Assembly: GCF_000159995.1 (NCBI RefSeq)
Contig: NZ_GG700642.1
Location: 300,040-364,039 of the forward strand
Direction of reading: 5' to 3'
From: Alloprevotella tannerae ATCC 51259
GTDB taxonomy: Bacteria > Bacteroidota > Bacteroidia > Bacteroidales > Bacteroidaceae
DNA length: 64,000 bases
This document shows positions 1 to 7,818 of this stretch, piece by piece. Below the pieces are notes generated by a model, which made no database searches, was not told where the DNA came from, and worked only from the letters and a program-made list of their open reading frames with translations. A program made the position numbers and the translations under genes. How positions within the stretch are numbered: the first letter of the stretch is position 1; every line of letters starts with the position of its first letter.

Positions 1-326
1 CCAATGTGGGGGACCTTCCTCTCAGAACCCCTACCCATCGAAGGATTGGTGGGCCGTTACCCCGCCAACTTCCTAATGGGACGCACCGCCATCCATCACC
101 GCCCGAAGGCTTTACTCAATCATACATGCATAAAATTGAGACCATCAGATATTAATCTTGCTTTCGCAAGCCTATCCCTGTGTGATGGGCAGGTTCGGTA
201 CGCGTTACTCACCCGTGCGCCGGTCGCCGGCATACTTAGCAAGCTAAGTATCCGCTGCCCCACGACTTGCATGTGTTAAGCCTGTAGCTAGCGTTCATCC
301 TGAGCCAGGATCAAACTCTACATTGT
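1..326 (-). rRNA. rrs: 16S ribosomal RNA, 5' part (cut by window start)
   Basis: Read on the minus strand, the sequence contains the universal bacterial 16S 5' segment (AGAGTTTGATCCTGGCTCAG, starting at 319 and running to lower coordinates), followed by GATGAACGCTAGCTACAGGC and the ACACATGCAAGTCG block. The mature 5' end is placed near 326 by analogy with E. coli, where AGAGTTTGATC starts at base 8. The GATGAACGCTAGC form is typical of Bacteroidetes. The gene runs off the left edge, so only about the first 325 bases are present. The small open frame overlapping it is a shadow. Confidence 0.97.
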
Positions 327-562
327 ATATCTCATTTTTTCTTTTTCTGATTCAACGAGTTGAATGTAAAAAAGGAATTTGACGATTCTTGTACTTCTCT
401 TTTACAAGAAAACATACTGCTTACCGAATAACAATCCGCAAAACACCGAAGCATCCTCGGATTGAAACTCTTTCTGCTTCTTCTGCATAAAAGTCTATGG
501 AATTCTTTCAAAGATCGCTTTTTTCAAGCTCAACCAAACGCCGCAGCGTTGGAAAGCGAGTG
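327..562 (-). other. rRNA operon leader
   Basis: This is the transcribed spacer between the predicted rrn promoter and the 16S 5' end. It holds two good hairpins: ATTCAA/TTGAAT around a CGAG loop (350-365), and TTCTTGTA/TACAAGAA around a pyrimidine-rich loop (387-411). Such stems are expected in rRNA leaders for processing or antitermination, but their role here is inferred. No protein gene is credible. Confidence 0.5.
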
Positions 563-593
563 CAAAAGTAGAACAAAATCCCATTACCACCAA
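563..593 (-). promoter_or_regulatory. Putative rrn promoter
   Basis: On the minus strand a TTG (593-591) is followed after 20 bp by TACTTTTG (570-563). This matches the Bacteroidetes sigma-ABfr consensus TTTG-N19-21-TAnnTTTG. It would start transcription near 556, giving a 230-nt leader before 16S. The call rests on the motif only. Confidence 0.5.
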
Positions 594-768
594 GCCCGCA
601 ACAAACTTTTTTACGCAAAAACGAAAATAATTTCAGAGAAAACAAAATTTGACATGCAGAAATGGCAGAATAAAAGGAAGAATATCCCAAAATGGGGTGA
701 GAAAAGTTGAGAGAAAAGTGAGAAAAACAAGGTTTCGAGGCACGCCGGAGCGGATTGCGAGCTTTTTG

Positions 769-856
769 ATCACGACAAAAAAGGCTTTGTCTCGTGAGAA
801 AAAGTAGTTGCGCTCGTGATAAAAAAGGCTTCACCTCGTGATAAAAAGCGAAGATG
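769..856 (+). repeat. 22-bp tandem repeat array, family 1, locus A
   Basis: Four units of exactly 22 bp lie head to tail (769-790, 791-812, 813-834, 835-856, the last degenerate). Each unit reads CTCGTGATAAAAA(A/T) + GGCTT + three variable bases; the first unit starts ATCACGAC instead of CTCGTGAT. The same family appears at 14661-14741 (reverse orientation) and 30499-30575. The array lies about 175 bp upstream of the predicted rrn promoter. No spacers separate the units. Confidence 0.85.
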
Positions 857-1270
857 CGGGATATTCTTTGATGTAAAAGCCACGGTCGAGTATAAAAAGA
901 GCGATACAGATGGAAAAAAATGAGTTGCTGCGTGAAAAGATGGTAGAGAAGCGTCAAAAGTTGCGCCGCTACCCGGCAACCCGCCGCGATTGCGCGTAAA
1001 GAAATGCGCCGGCAGCGTCGAAATATGAGTTGCTTCTATATATAATGTGTTGTTGTGAGCAAAATAGGCGGTGGCCGCTAAAAAATGGAGGACATGGGTT
1101 GAAAAAGCAAAACGCTACGGGCGCTTGTAGAAAGACTTTATATGCCGAAAGCCGAGCCAAGCGAGACAGAAGTGAGCGCAAGAGCATAAAAGACCGAGCG
1201 AAGAGTTGGCCGGTGTGCGTCGCGTCAAGTCAGAGACAGTCTCCCTATTTAGCAGCGGCGGAACATACAG
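857..1270. other. Non-coding stretch
   Basis: About 410 bp between the repeat array and the terminator of the next gene. Open frames here are short, overlapping on both strands and unlike any protein I know. Apart from a purine-rich character I see no recognisable element. Confidence 0.5.
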
Positions 1271-1314
1271 AAAAAAAACAGCCCCGATTGGCAAGGGCGT
1301 CAATCGGGGCTGTT
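1271..1314 (-). terminator. Rho-independent terminator
   Basis: A perfect 14-bp stem (AACAGCCCCGATTG, 1277-1290, with its complement at 1301-1314) and a 10-nt loop are followed, on the minus strand, by a run of T (1278-1271). It lies 13 bp past the stop of the lipoprotein gene at 1327. Confidence 0.92.
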
Positions 1315-1326
1315 ATGAGATGGGAA

Positions 1327-2106
1327 TTACTTCCACGTAAATACACAGAATTTACCCTTTGAATCAGAGGCTTTAGTAACATAACCCATAGCATCTATCT
1401 CATAAGTATAGGTGAGTGTAGAGGAATCCTCTACCACAGTTTCCGTTTTTATAAGGTTTTTGGGATATTCTCCGTAATAGCCCTGCAAGAAGAGTACTTG
1501 ATCGACTCCCAAGAGTTCCGGCGTACCGAAAACTGCGTTGACGCTAAGAAAATGCTTTGCGTTATAGTCGGTATACGTATAATTTGTCGTCTTAGTCTCT
1601 TCATCGCGAGATATAACGGAAGAGATGTTGCCATCAGTCCACGTTAATTCAAGATTCTCTCCATCATTCGCATAGCAACCAGCCAGTTGGTTATGATTAT
1701 TATAGGAGAGGATGTACATTTCTTCCTCTGCTTCGTCTGTTTCAGGCAGAATCATCTTCACCACCCTGTGTTTCGCGTCGAGCACATACTCGACTTTACT
1801 CACCGCTTTGCTTTCAAGGTTAGTGATAGATAGGATTATGCTATCGTTGGTATAGCGATAAGCCAAATTCAGGTTGACATTTTTGTTCGTATTTGCATCG
1901 ATTTGGGTCATCGCAAGTGAGGCAATGCGCCCTTGTGCGTCATAGTTGACCGTTTTAATAGAGGTGCCATCGCTATCAACGTAGCCAAGGAGTTTTCTGC
2001 CTTGTTCTAAAGGTGGTGTAGGTGGCTCCGGCGAATCACCTTTGCAGGAGGTAAGCCCCAAAGTCAGAAAGAGGCTAAAGATGGTAAGGGAAAGAATTTT
2101 CTTCAT
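1327..2106 (-). CDS. Lipoprotein, DUF4595-like
   Basis: This 259-residue protein begins with a lipoprotein signal peptide; the lipobox LTSC puts the lipidated cysteine at residue 21. A proline-rich linker (PEPPTPP) leads into a domain with RHS/YD-like phrases such as YDAQGRIASL and YVLDAKHRVVKM. That pattern is typical of the Bacteroidales DUF4595 family of cell-envelope lipoproteins, whose function is unknown. The gene stands alone, with a good promoter at 2227-2258 and a strong terminator at 1271-1314. The family name is my reading of the repeats rather than a search result. Confidence 0.7.
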   Translation of the reverse strand: MKKILSLTIFSLFLTLGLTSCKGDSPEPPTPPLEQGRKLLGYVDSDGTSIKTVNYDAQGRIASLAMTQIDANTNKNVNLNLAYRYTNDSIILSITNLESKAVSKVEYVLDAKHRVVKMILPETDEAEEEMYILSYNNHNQLAGCYANDGENLELTWTDGNISSVISRDEETKTTNYTYTDYNAKHFLSVNAVFGTPELLGVDQVLFLQGYYGEYPKNLIKTETVVEDSSTLTYTYEIDAMGYVTKASDSKGKFCVFTWK

Positions 2107-2226
2107 ATTGAATTTGTTATTTAAATTGCATAAATCAGTACAGCAAAAGCGGGTAGCAGTCGTAAAACAGCAAACGCTAAACGCTCTACATCAGTATTTT
2201 CGCCACAAACGACAAAAATCTGCGAG

Positions 2227-2258
2227 CAAAGATAAGGGTTTTATTGGTATTATTCAAA
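2227..2258 (-). promoter_or_regulatory. Promoter of DUF4595-like lipoprotein gene
   Basis: On the minus strand TTTG (2258-2255), 20 bp, then TATCTTTG (2234-2227). This is an exact fit to the Bacteroidetes consensus. The predicted start near 2220 gives a 5' leader of about 115 nt. Confidence 0.65.
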
Positions 2259-2498
2259 ATATCATGCATTCATTTAGCGTCCACGACACTTACAAGCAAA
2301 GCTGCAGGCACGACAAGGGGCGGCAAAGCAGATCGATCGCGGACTATATGCACAGCCTTTGCCACTTGAGGAAGGCAAGCACAAGAGGAAGCACGTGAAA
2401 ACCAGAAATAAAGACAAGGGAAATGAGCTTGAAAGAACGAAATATGGTAGTAGTTTGAGAGCCCTCGCGGGGCAAGGAAAGCCGGCGGCGCGCTTCTA

Positions 2499-2538
2499 TA
2501 AAAAACAAGCCGCAAAAGGATTTCCTTTTACGACTTGT
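2499..2538 (-). terminator. Terminator of hup
   Basis: On the minus strand a 16-bp stem (2538-2523 with 2520-2505, including two G-T pairs) and a 2-nt gap are followed by GTTTTTTAT. It lies 25 bp beyond the HU stop codon. Confidence 0.7.
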
Positions 2539-2562
2539 CAGACATTAAATTCCGTTGTTCTT

Positions 2563-2835
2563 TTAGTTCAAAGCTCCGGAAAGTTCTGCACCGGCCTTAA
2601 ATTTGATGACTTTCTTTGCCGGGATGTGAATTTTTTCTTTCGTTGCGGGGTTAACGCCGTCGTGTGCGGGGCGTTCAGTAACAGCGAAAGTGCCAAATCC
2701 CAAGAGGGCAACTTTGTCGTTAGCTTTCAATGCGCCAGCGATGGCTTCTAATGTAGCGTCTAGTGCTTTCTTGGAATCAACTTTGCTTAATCCTGCAGAT
2801 GCAGCGATTGCGCTTACGAGTTCACTTTTGTTCAT
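2563..2835 (-). CDS. hup: DNA-binding protein HU
   Basis: This 90-residue protein has the full HU/IHF fold: N-terminal helices (MNKSELVSAIA, SKVDSKKALDATLEAI), the conserved LLGFGTFAV turn, and the DNA-embracing arm with NPATKEKIHIPA. HU dimers bend and compact DNA and act in the nucleoid. Length and sequence are canonical. The gene is monocistronic, with its own promoter and terminator. Two divergent HU-like paralogues occur in the window (14823-15425 and 53733-54206), but this one is the housekeeping form. Confidence 0.96.
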   Translation of the reverse strand: MNKSELVSAIAASAGLSKVDSKKALDATLEAIAGALKANDKVALLGFGTFAVTERPAHDGVNPATKEKIHIPAKKVIKFKAGAELSGALN

Positions 2836-2884
2836 ATTGGCATTTTTTTTGCGTTAATAAATCTCTTTGTCGATTTAATACGGG

Positions 2885-2915
2885 CAAATATAGGGCAAGT
2901 CGGAGATACCCACAA
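2885..2915 (-). promoter_or_regulatory. Promoter of hup
   Basis: On the minus strand TTG (2915-2913), 20 bp, then TATATTTG (2892-2885). It matches the Bacteroidetes consensus. The predicted 5' leader is about 43 nt and has no clear Shine-Dalgarno sequence, as is usual in this phylum. Confidence 0.7.
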
Positions 2916-2945
2916 GTTTTTTTCTAATTTTCTTATGAAAATCAA

Positions 2946-2989
2946 GAAAAAAGGCCTGACAACGTGCGTAAAAGTGCGGCATAAGGCCT
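2946..2989 (-). terminator. Possible terminator of the leuS-porZ operon
   Basis: On the minus strand AGGCCT (2989-2984) can pair with AGGCCT (2957-2952) around a GC-rich interior, followed by a run of T. The loop is long, so the call is moderate. It lies about 80 bp beyond the porZ stop. Confidence 0.45.
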
Positions 2990-3066
2990 AAACAACCGGG
3001 TTTTCGCGAAACTTTAGTCCTATTTATTATACCTCAATAAAACGCCAAAAGCCACGAAGATTCAAG

Positions 3067-5388
3067 CTAAATGATCGTAACTTTGGCTACAATGCCTTTA
3101 TTTGCTTCGTTTGTGACCACCATGATATCATAAACGCCACTCGGTACGCGGAAGCCGTCTGTGCCTCGTAGATCCCATGTGAAAGTTCCGCCCACAGATC
3201 GTCCACCGGCGACTACGTGTCCGGCCGTATTGACGATGCGTACATCCGCATTGGCCGTTAGTCCGCTAACAGCAAGCACTCCGGTAAATTCAGGGCGCAC
3301 GGGGTTGGGATAGACCTTAATGTTGCTTTTGTCGAGCGCAGGCTGTGGGCGCGAAGCATTGCTAAAGTAGGAGCAGAGTCCGACATCGGTACCGATCATC
3401 ACCTCGCCGTCGGCTTCACTTACGGCCAGCGAATAAATATTATCGGAGAGCAAGGGGGAGTTCTTGCTCGTGAAATGCTTAAGTATACTCGTGCCGTCGG
3501 GACTTACAAGGTAGAGCCCGCCACCCAAAGTGCCAATCCACTTGCGCCCGCCACCATCGGTAGTAATTGCATTGACCGGAACTTTAGCCAAGAGGTAGTC
3601 GGCATAATTGGTGCCATCATTGCGCGGCACTTTGATCTGCGTGATATAAAAATCTGACTTAAACCAATCGTCGGGATTGGTAATTACGTATAATCCTGTA
3701 CCAGCGCCTACCCAAATACTACCATCGATATCTTGCATTAAAGTATATACGCCGCCAAAATCAAAGGCGGTGGCGTCTTCATTGACACCGGATGTGCGAT
3801 ACTTAGAGATGTCGTCGCTCGTGTTGTCGATTGTGCCATTGTAATCAAGACAATACAGGCCTGCAGTATGCCCGTCGATCGTGCGGCGAGAAGCTACCCA
3901 AAGGCGTCCTTTCGTATCGATGAGCGTTTTCTCAAGCGTCGGGGCTTTACTCAAGCCGTCGGCATAGAGCGCCGCCCAGCCGCCATCGGCTTTTAAAACG
4001 CGAATGACGGTATCTGCGTGATTGTTGACCATAAACAAGTTGCCGGCCTTATCAAAATTGAGTCCGTCGAGGCGAACATAGTAAGGTGCGTTGCCGTCTT
4101 TGACGGCCGAGCGCAATGGAGAATTGTGGAGCGAGTAATGCTTCTGAAATTTGAAATTTTTAAACTCGAAAAGTCCTTTTCCGGCAGAGGTTGCAAAATG
4201 ATGCGTGGGATCGCGCGGGTCTTGCACGACACAATTGATATCCGTATAAGGATAACCTATTTTTGCGGTGATGTCTTCTTCTTCAAAGGAGCGCCAATCG
4301 CGGCCGTCATATTGCATCAGCGTCCCCGGAAAATGTATGCGATCGTAAGGATCTAAACGACCGCCGGCAATGAGAAGTTTGTCGCCGTAGTATTTCATAT
4401 AATAGCAGAGGTCGCGCTTGGGGCCACTCCCTGCAAGTTGAACGCCGGCGGGCTGCAGCGCACTTCCGGCTACTTTATAATTGCGCAGGCCGCTCAGGCC
4501 TTCGCTTGCCCAGAAGATAGAGCCTGATAGTGTGAGGTGCCTCCACGTATTATTGGCGGCTATGGTTTGTGCGATTTGGTCGGGATGTGCGACATCGAGG
4601 ACGATGACTTGGGCATCGTTAGCAAAAACTGCCTTCGAGGCATCGATATAGGCCTTGGGATAATCAGTGGCGCTAAGTTTTTGGGGCTGCGAACCGGTAG
4701 TCCACGACCATAAACCTTGTCCGTAATCGACAGAAGGCGTGCTTACTTGGAATAGTAGGCGACGACCAAAGGCGAAAAAGCGGCGCACGGAGGCATTCAA
4801 TGAGACTTGCCAAGAATTTTTATCGGACATATTGGCGTTTAAATCGCAAGCCAAGACTTTATCGCTTAAAGCGGCGTAGAGTTTTCCTTCAAAAACGACG
4901 GCCGAAGCGACATTTGCGCCCAACTTATAATAGCCTTTTAGTTCGGCTTTCTTCATATCGATCCTCACAACTCCTTCATTGGTGGCCAAATCTACTTCAT
5001 CGCCATTGATGGCCAAGTCGTTCAAAACTAAATCGCCACCATTGGCGGAACTCAATTGAGGAATGTTGAATACATCTCCATTGGGTGAAACTAAATCTAT
5101 GTTACCATCGGAATAAACGACTAAGAGGCGCTGCCGCGTGGACACTGCCGCGATGAAGCGTATGGATTTGCCGTTAAGTCCGTCTAATTTCGAGAAATAG
5201 TGTACGGAATTGTCGGCCGTATCGTAGCTATACAGGTTGCCATCACACAAGGAATAAATTCGCGTTCCCATCGGAACGTTATACGTATTGTTATGATAGG
5301 CTAAATACATCCGCCATCGACCGTCGGCAACAGCACGAAGCGGCAATAAAGCGGTAAATAAAAAAAGCAGGACAAGAACCTTCTTCAT
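3067..5388 (-). CDS. porZ: T9SS outer-membrane attachment-complex protein PorZ-like
   Basis: The protein is about 773 residues. A signal peptide (MKKVLVLLFLFTALLPLRAVA) precedes WRMYLAYHNNTYNV, and beta-propeller repeats fill most of the chain (LCDGNLYSYD, TKGRLWVASRR, DIDGSIWVGAGTGLY, GGRKWIGTLGGGLY). A T9SS C-terminal domain of about 80 residues (YPNPVRPEF to KVTII) ends it. Two propellers plus a CTD at this length is the architecture of Porphyromonas PorZ, part of the surface attachment complex that processes T9SS cargo and links it to anionic lipopolysaccharide. I place the start at 5388, since an upstream ATG would put polar residues before the signal peptide. It is last in the leuS operon, 46 bp after rdgB. 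A generic two-component-regulator propeller protein is the alternative. Confidence 0.78.
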   Translation of the reverse strand: MKKVLVLLFLFTALLPLRAVADGRWRMYLAYHNNTYNVPMGTRIYSLCDGNLYSYDTADNSVHYFSKLDGLNGKSIRFIAAVSTRQRLLVVYSDGNIDLVSPNGDVFNIPQLSSANGGDLVLNDLAINGDEVDLATNEGVVRIDMKKAELKGYYKLGANVASAVVFEGKLYAALSDKVLACDLNANMSDKNSWQVSLNASVRRFFAFGRRLLFQVSTPSVDYGQGLWSWTTGSQPQKLSATDYPKAYIDASKAVFANDAQVIVLDVAHPDQIAQTIAANNTWRHLTLSGSIFWASEGLSGLRNYKVAGSALQPAGVQLAGSGPKRDLCYYMKYYGDKLLIAGGRLDPYDRIHFPGTLMQYDGRDWRSFEEEDITAKIGYPYTDINCVVQDPRDPTHHFATSAGKGLFEFKNFKFQKHYSLHNSPLRSAVKDGNAPYYVRLDGLNFDKAGNLFMVNNHADTVIRVLKADGGWAALYADGLSKAPTLEKTLIDTKGRLWVASRRTIDGHTAGLYCLDYNGTIDNTSDDISKYRTSGVNEDATAFDFGGVYTLMQDIDGSIWVGAGTGLYVITNPDDWFKSDFYITQIKVPRNDGTNYADYLLAKVPVNAITTDGGGRKWIGTLGGGLYLVSPDGTSILKHFTSKNSPLLSDNIYSLAVSEADGEVMIGTDVGLCSYFSNASRPQPALDKSNIKVYPNPVRPEFTGVLAVSGLTANADVRIVNTAGHVVAGGRSVGGTFTWDLRGTDGFRVPSGVYDIMVVTNEANKGIVAKVTII

Positions 5389-5434
5389 ACACATTATATA
5401 ATAGGATGTCGACGTCACACGGAGACGCGACCAT

Positions 5435-6031
5435 TTATGATACGCCTTCGGGCTGCGCCGTCAGATAATCGACGAGGGCACGCACAGCTCGGGCGCGATG
5501 ACTAATTTCATTCTTGGCAGCAGGCCCTAATTGGGCAAACGTTTGCCCAGCTTCTTCGGGGATAAACACGGGGTCGTAGCCGAAGCCATCTGTTCCAATC
5601 TTCTCTGTGGCGATGCTTCCCTCCACAATGCCCTCGAAATAGCGAACCGCTCCGTCTTCTATTAACGCAATAACTGTGCGAAATTGTGCACGACGGTCAG
5701 TTTTATTTTTCAACTCGGCCAATAATTTGCGCGTATTGGCTTCGGTATCGTTATGATCTGCGCAAGCATAACGCGCGGTATGCACGCCTGGTGCACCGCC
5801 CAAGGCATCTACTTCCAAGCCCGTATCGTCAGCGAAGCAGTCTAATCCGTAATGATCGTAGACGAAGCGGGCTTTAAGCAAAGCATTGCCTTCGAGCGTG
5901 GCGGCTGTTTCGGGGATATCTGCGAAGCAATTGATATCGGCCAGACTTAAGATTTCGATTTGTTGGCCGACGATGGCGCGCACTTCTGTAAGTTTGTGGC
6001 TATTATTTGTTGCAAATACTATTTTTTTCAT
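5435..6031 (-). CDS. rdgB: XTP/dITP diphosphatase (non-canonical purine NTP pyrophosphatase)
   Basis: This 198-residue HAM1/RdgB-family protein hydrolyses XTP, ITP and dITP to monophosphates, which keeps deaminated purines out of DNA and RNA. Visible family motifs are [15 protein letters not shown] at the N-terminus (nucleotide binding), [19 protein letters not shown] with metal-binding acidic residues near position 70, and GFGYDPVF near 150. Length is typical. Its ATG overlaps the 3' end of the upstream glycosyltransferase gene by 4 bp, indicating translational coupling. Confidence 0.95.
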   Translation of the reverse strand: MKKIVFATNNSHKLTEVRAIVGQQIEILSLADINCFADIPETAATLEGNALLKARFVYDHYGLDCFADDTGLEVDALGGAPGVHTARYACADHNDTEANTRKLLAELKNKTDRRAQFRTVIALIEDGAVRYFEGIVEGSIATEKIGTDGFGYDPVFIPEEAGQTFAQLGPAAKNEISHRARAVRALVDYLTAQPEGVS

Positions 6032-6774
6032 TGTATGATGGATAAAGGAATGTTGCCCAATTCGGCGGCTGTATCTGAGAATGATGACCAGTAGCTACCG
6101 TAAAGTCTATTCGTTGCCGCCAAGCAGTAAAGATCAACGACGGCTTCTTCAATACCTTCGCGAGTATCTCGGCGCACGGTGGACAGCGGCTGCGTGATGA
6201 CGTTAAAGTATCGGCAGAGCGCTTGACGCAAATCTAAGTCGTCGGTAGCCAAATAAAATGTACCGCCCGTGGCTTCCATTGCTCTCCAAAAGGCTTCGTC
6301 CGAACTGTGGCTCCAAGATTTTTTATTGTCTGTGCGGCGGATATGCACCCCAACGATATCGGGGGGAAACTGCGCGGTGATGGCATCAATACGCCGCCGG
6401 ATGCTATCAAGGGGCGTTAAGCGCTGCAGCCATTCGCGTCCGTATGGTCCTAAAGCATAGCCGGTCGAGACGTAGGTAGGCCTATCAATGACAGCCGGCA
6501 GTGCTTTGGCATTTACCAATTGTGCATCGTAAATCCAACGGCGCAAGAGTGCGGGAATATGCAGATTGCGCCGCGTCTGAGGAACGTTCCACCAACGACG
6601 CCTGACCACACCTTTTAGCGGCTGAAAGAGCTCGTCGAAGTAAGCGTAACACGCCTTATCCCTTCCCCACTCCACTTCGCAATCCGGAAATGCGGACAAG
6701 GCGGATAACGCAACCCGCAATCGGTTGCACAATCCGCCTTGGGGAACGACTGTCAGGCGTTTTGTCATCGTCAT
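6028..6774 (-). CDS. Putative fucosyltransferase-like glycosyltransferase
   Basis: This 248-residue soluble protein has an N-terminal [10 protein letters not shown] motif (11-20) and [10 protein letters not shown] (141-150). Both are signatures of the GT11/GT23/O-fucosyltransferase superfamily, in which the HxRRxD loop binds the GDP-sugar. By inference it adds fucose or a related deoxysugar to a surface glycan; no acceptor is indicated. It sits inside the leuS-yitT-rdgB-porZ operon, 27 bp after yitT and overlapping rdgB by 4 bp, rather than in a polysaccharide cluster. At about 250 residues it is shorter than typical GT11 members. Confidence 0.65.
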   Translation of the reverse strand: MTMTKRLTVVPQGGLCNRLRVALSALSAFPDCEVEWGRDKACYAYFDELFQPLKGVVRRRWWNVPQTRRNLHIPALLRRWIYDAQLVNAKALPAVIDRPTYVSTGYALGPYGREWLQRLTPLDSIRRRIDAITAQFPPDIVGVHIRRTDNKKSWSHSSDEAFWRAMEATGGTFYLATDDLDLRQALCRYFNVITQPLSTVRRDTREGIEEAVVDLYCLAATNRLYGSYWSSFSDTAAELGNIPLSIIQ

Positions 6775-6801
6775 ATCCGTCAGTCTAAACGTTATTCTCT
6801 T

Positions 6802-7812
6802 TTACTCCAAAGGCTTATCTATGACTTTGGAGGCGACATCTATCGCCTTTTGCTCCTTTAAAGCGTCATCGTTAACAGGCGTAGACTTCTTGGCTTTCGC
6901 ACGAATGCGATCAAATCCTTCGCCAAACACGCCAATTACTTTTGTCTGCGAAACAAAGGCTTGCGGATCTATACTCTGAATCAAACGGAAGATATTCGTA
7001 CTCTCGCGGCGTTTAACCAGCAGAATCAAAACTTTGCGTTCGGTATGCGTAAACCATCCTTCGCCATCTATGACCGTAACGCCGCGATGGGTCTTCGTAA
7101 TAGCGTTGGCCAACTCTTCATATTTCTGGGAGAAGATAAAGAATTGGACGGATTGACGGCCGCGATCCATCACATAATCGACCATTAAGCTGGTCACGAT
7201 CAGCGTACAGTAACTACACAGAAGTATAGAAACGGAAGTCCCGGACACAAATATACTTGAGGAGACGATGAAGATATCGATAAACATCAAGATCTGCCCC
7301 AACGTAATATCCTTATATTTGTTGACCACTGCGGCTACGACGTCCGTACCTCCGGTTGAGCCGTTATTGAGCAACACGATGCCCAGCGCGATACCATTAA
7401 GCGTCGCGCCGAGCAAGGATGACATAAAGGCATCATTCTTTACGATCTGCGGGAAGCCTTTTGGACTCAGCACAAACTCTGCACTATGAACAGCACCATA
7501 ATGCAGCATAAACTTCTGTACCAAATCGAGCAAGACCGTTAAGACGATCACGGCATAAATCGTTTTAAGACAGAAGCGCCAACCCAAGGTTCGTATAGCC
7601 AAGATAAGCAACATGGCATTAAGAATAAAAAATGAAGCTTGGATCGGGAAGCCCGTGGCATAGAAAATCACAGAACCGAAGCCGACAACGCCGCCTGTCG
7701 TAATTTCATACGGCAAAATGAAACACGTGACGCTGATCGAATAAATGATCAAGCCCAGCGTAATGATCAAATAGTCTTTAATCTGGTGTTGGATAGATTG
7801 TCTCAGTTCCAT
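6802..7812 (-). CDS. YitT family membrane protein (DUF161/DUF2179)
   Basis: This 336-residue inner-membrane protein has five or six hydrophobic segments in the first 210 residues (for example YLIITLGLIIYSISVTCF). The conserved GSTGGTDVVAAVVNKY is the YitT signature. A C-terminal soluble DUF2179 domain follows (GVTVIDGEGWFTHTERKVL, LVKRRES, RLIQSIDPQAFV). Family members are widespread and their transport substrate is not established. The gene starts 6 bp after the leuS stop, so it is almost certainly co-transcribed. A charged tail rich in Lys and Ala ends the protein. Confidence 0.88.
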   Translation of the reverse strand: MELRQSIQHQIKDYLIITLGLIIYSISVTCFILPYEITTGGVVGFGSVIFYATGFPIQASFFILNAMLLILAIRTLGWRFCLKTIYAVIVLTVLLDLVQKFMLHYGAVHSAEFVLSPKGFPQIVKNDAFMSSLLGATLNGIALGIVLLNNGSTGGTDVVAAVVNKYKDITLGQILMFIDIFIVSSSIFVSGTSVSILLCSYCTLIVTSLMVDYVMDRGRQSVQFFIFSQKYEELANAITKTHRGVTVIDGEGWFTHTERKVLILLVKRRESTNIFRLIQSIDPQAFVSQTKVIGVFGEGFDRIRAKAKKSTPVNDDALKEQKAIDVASKVIDKPLE

Positions 7813-7818
7813 AATTGT

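Larger units (their letters stand above)
2107..2562. other. Intergenic region
   Basis: This stretch carries the promoter of the lipoprotein gene (2227-2258), its roughly 115-nt 5' leader and the HU terminator. The open frames in it show no domain and overlap on both strands, so I do not call a gene. Confidence 0.5.

Noticed and set aside
769-856. CRISPR array
   Set aside because: Units are contiguous with no spacers, only a few copies, and no cas gene is present in the window.
508-957. A 149-codon minus-strand frame upstream of 16S
   Set aside because: It spans the predicted rrn promoter and repeat array and has no protein-like pattern.
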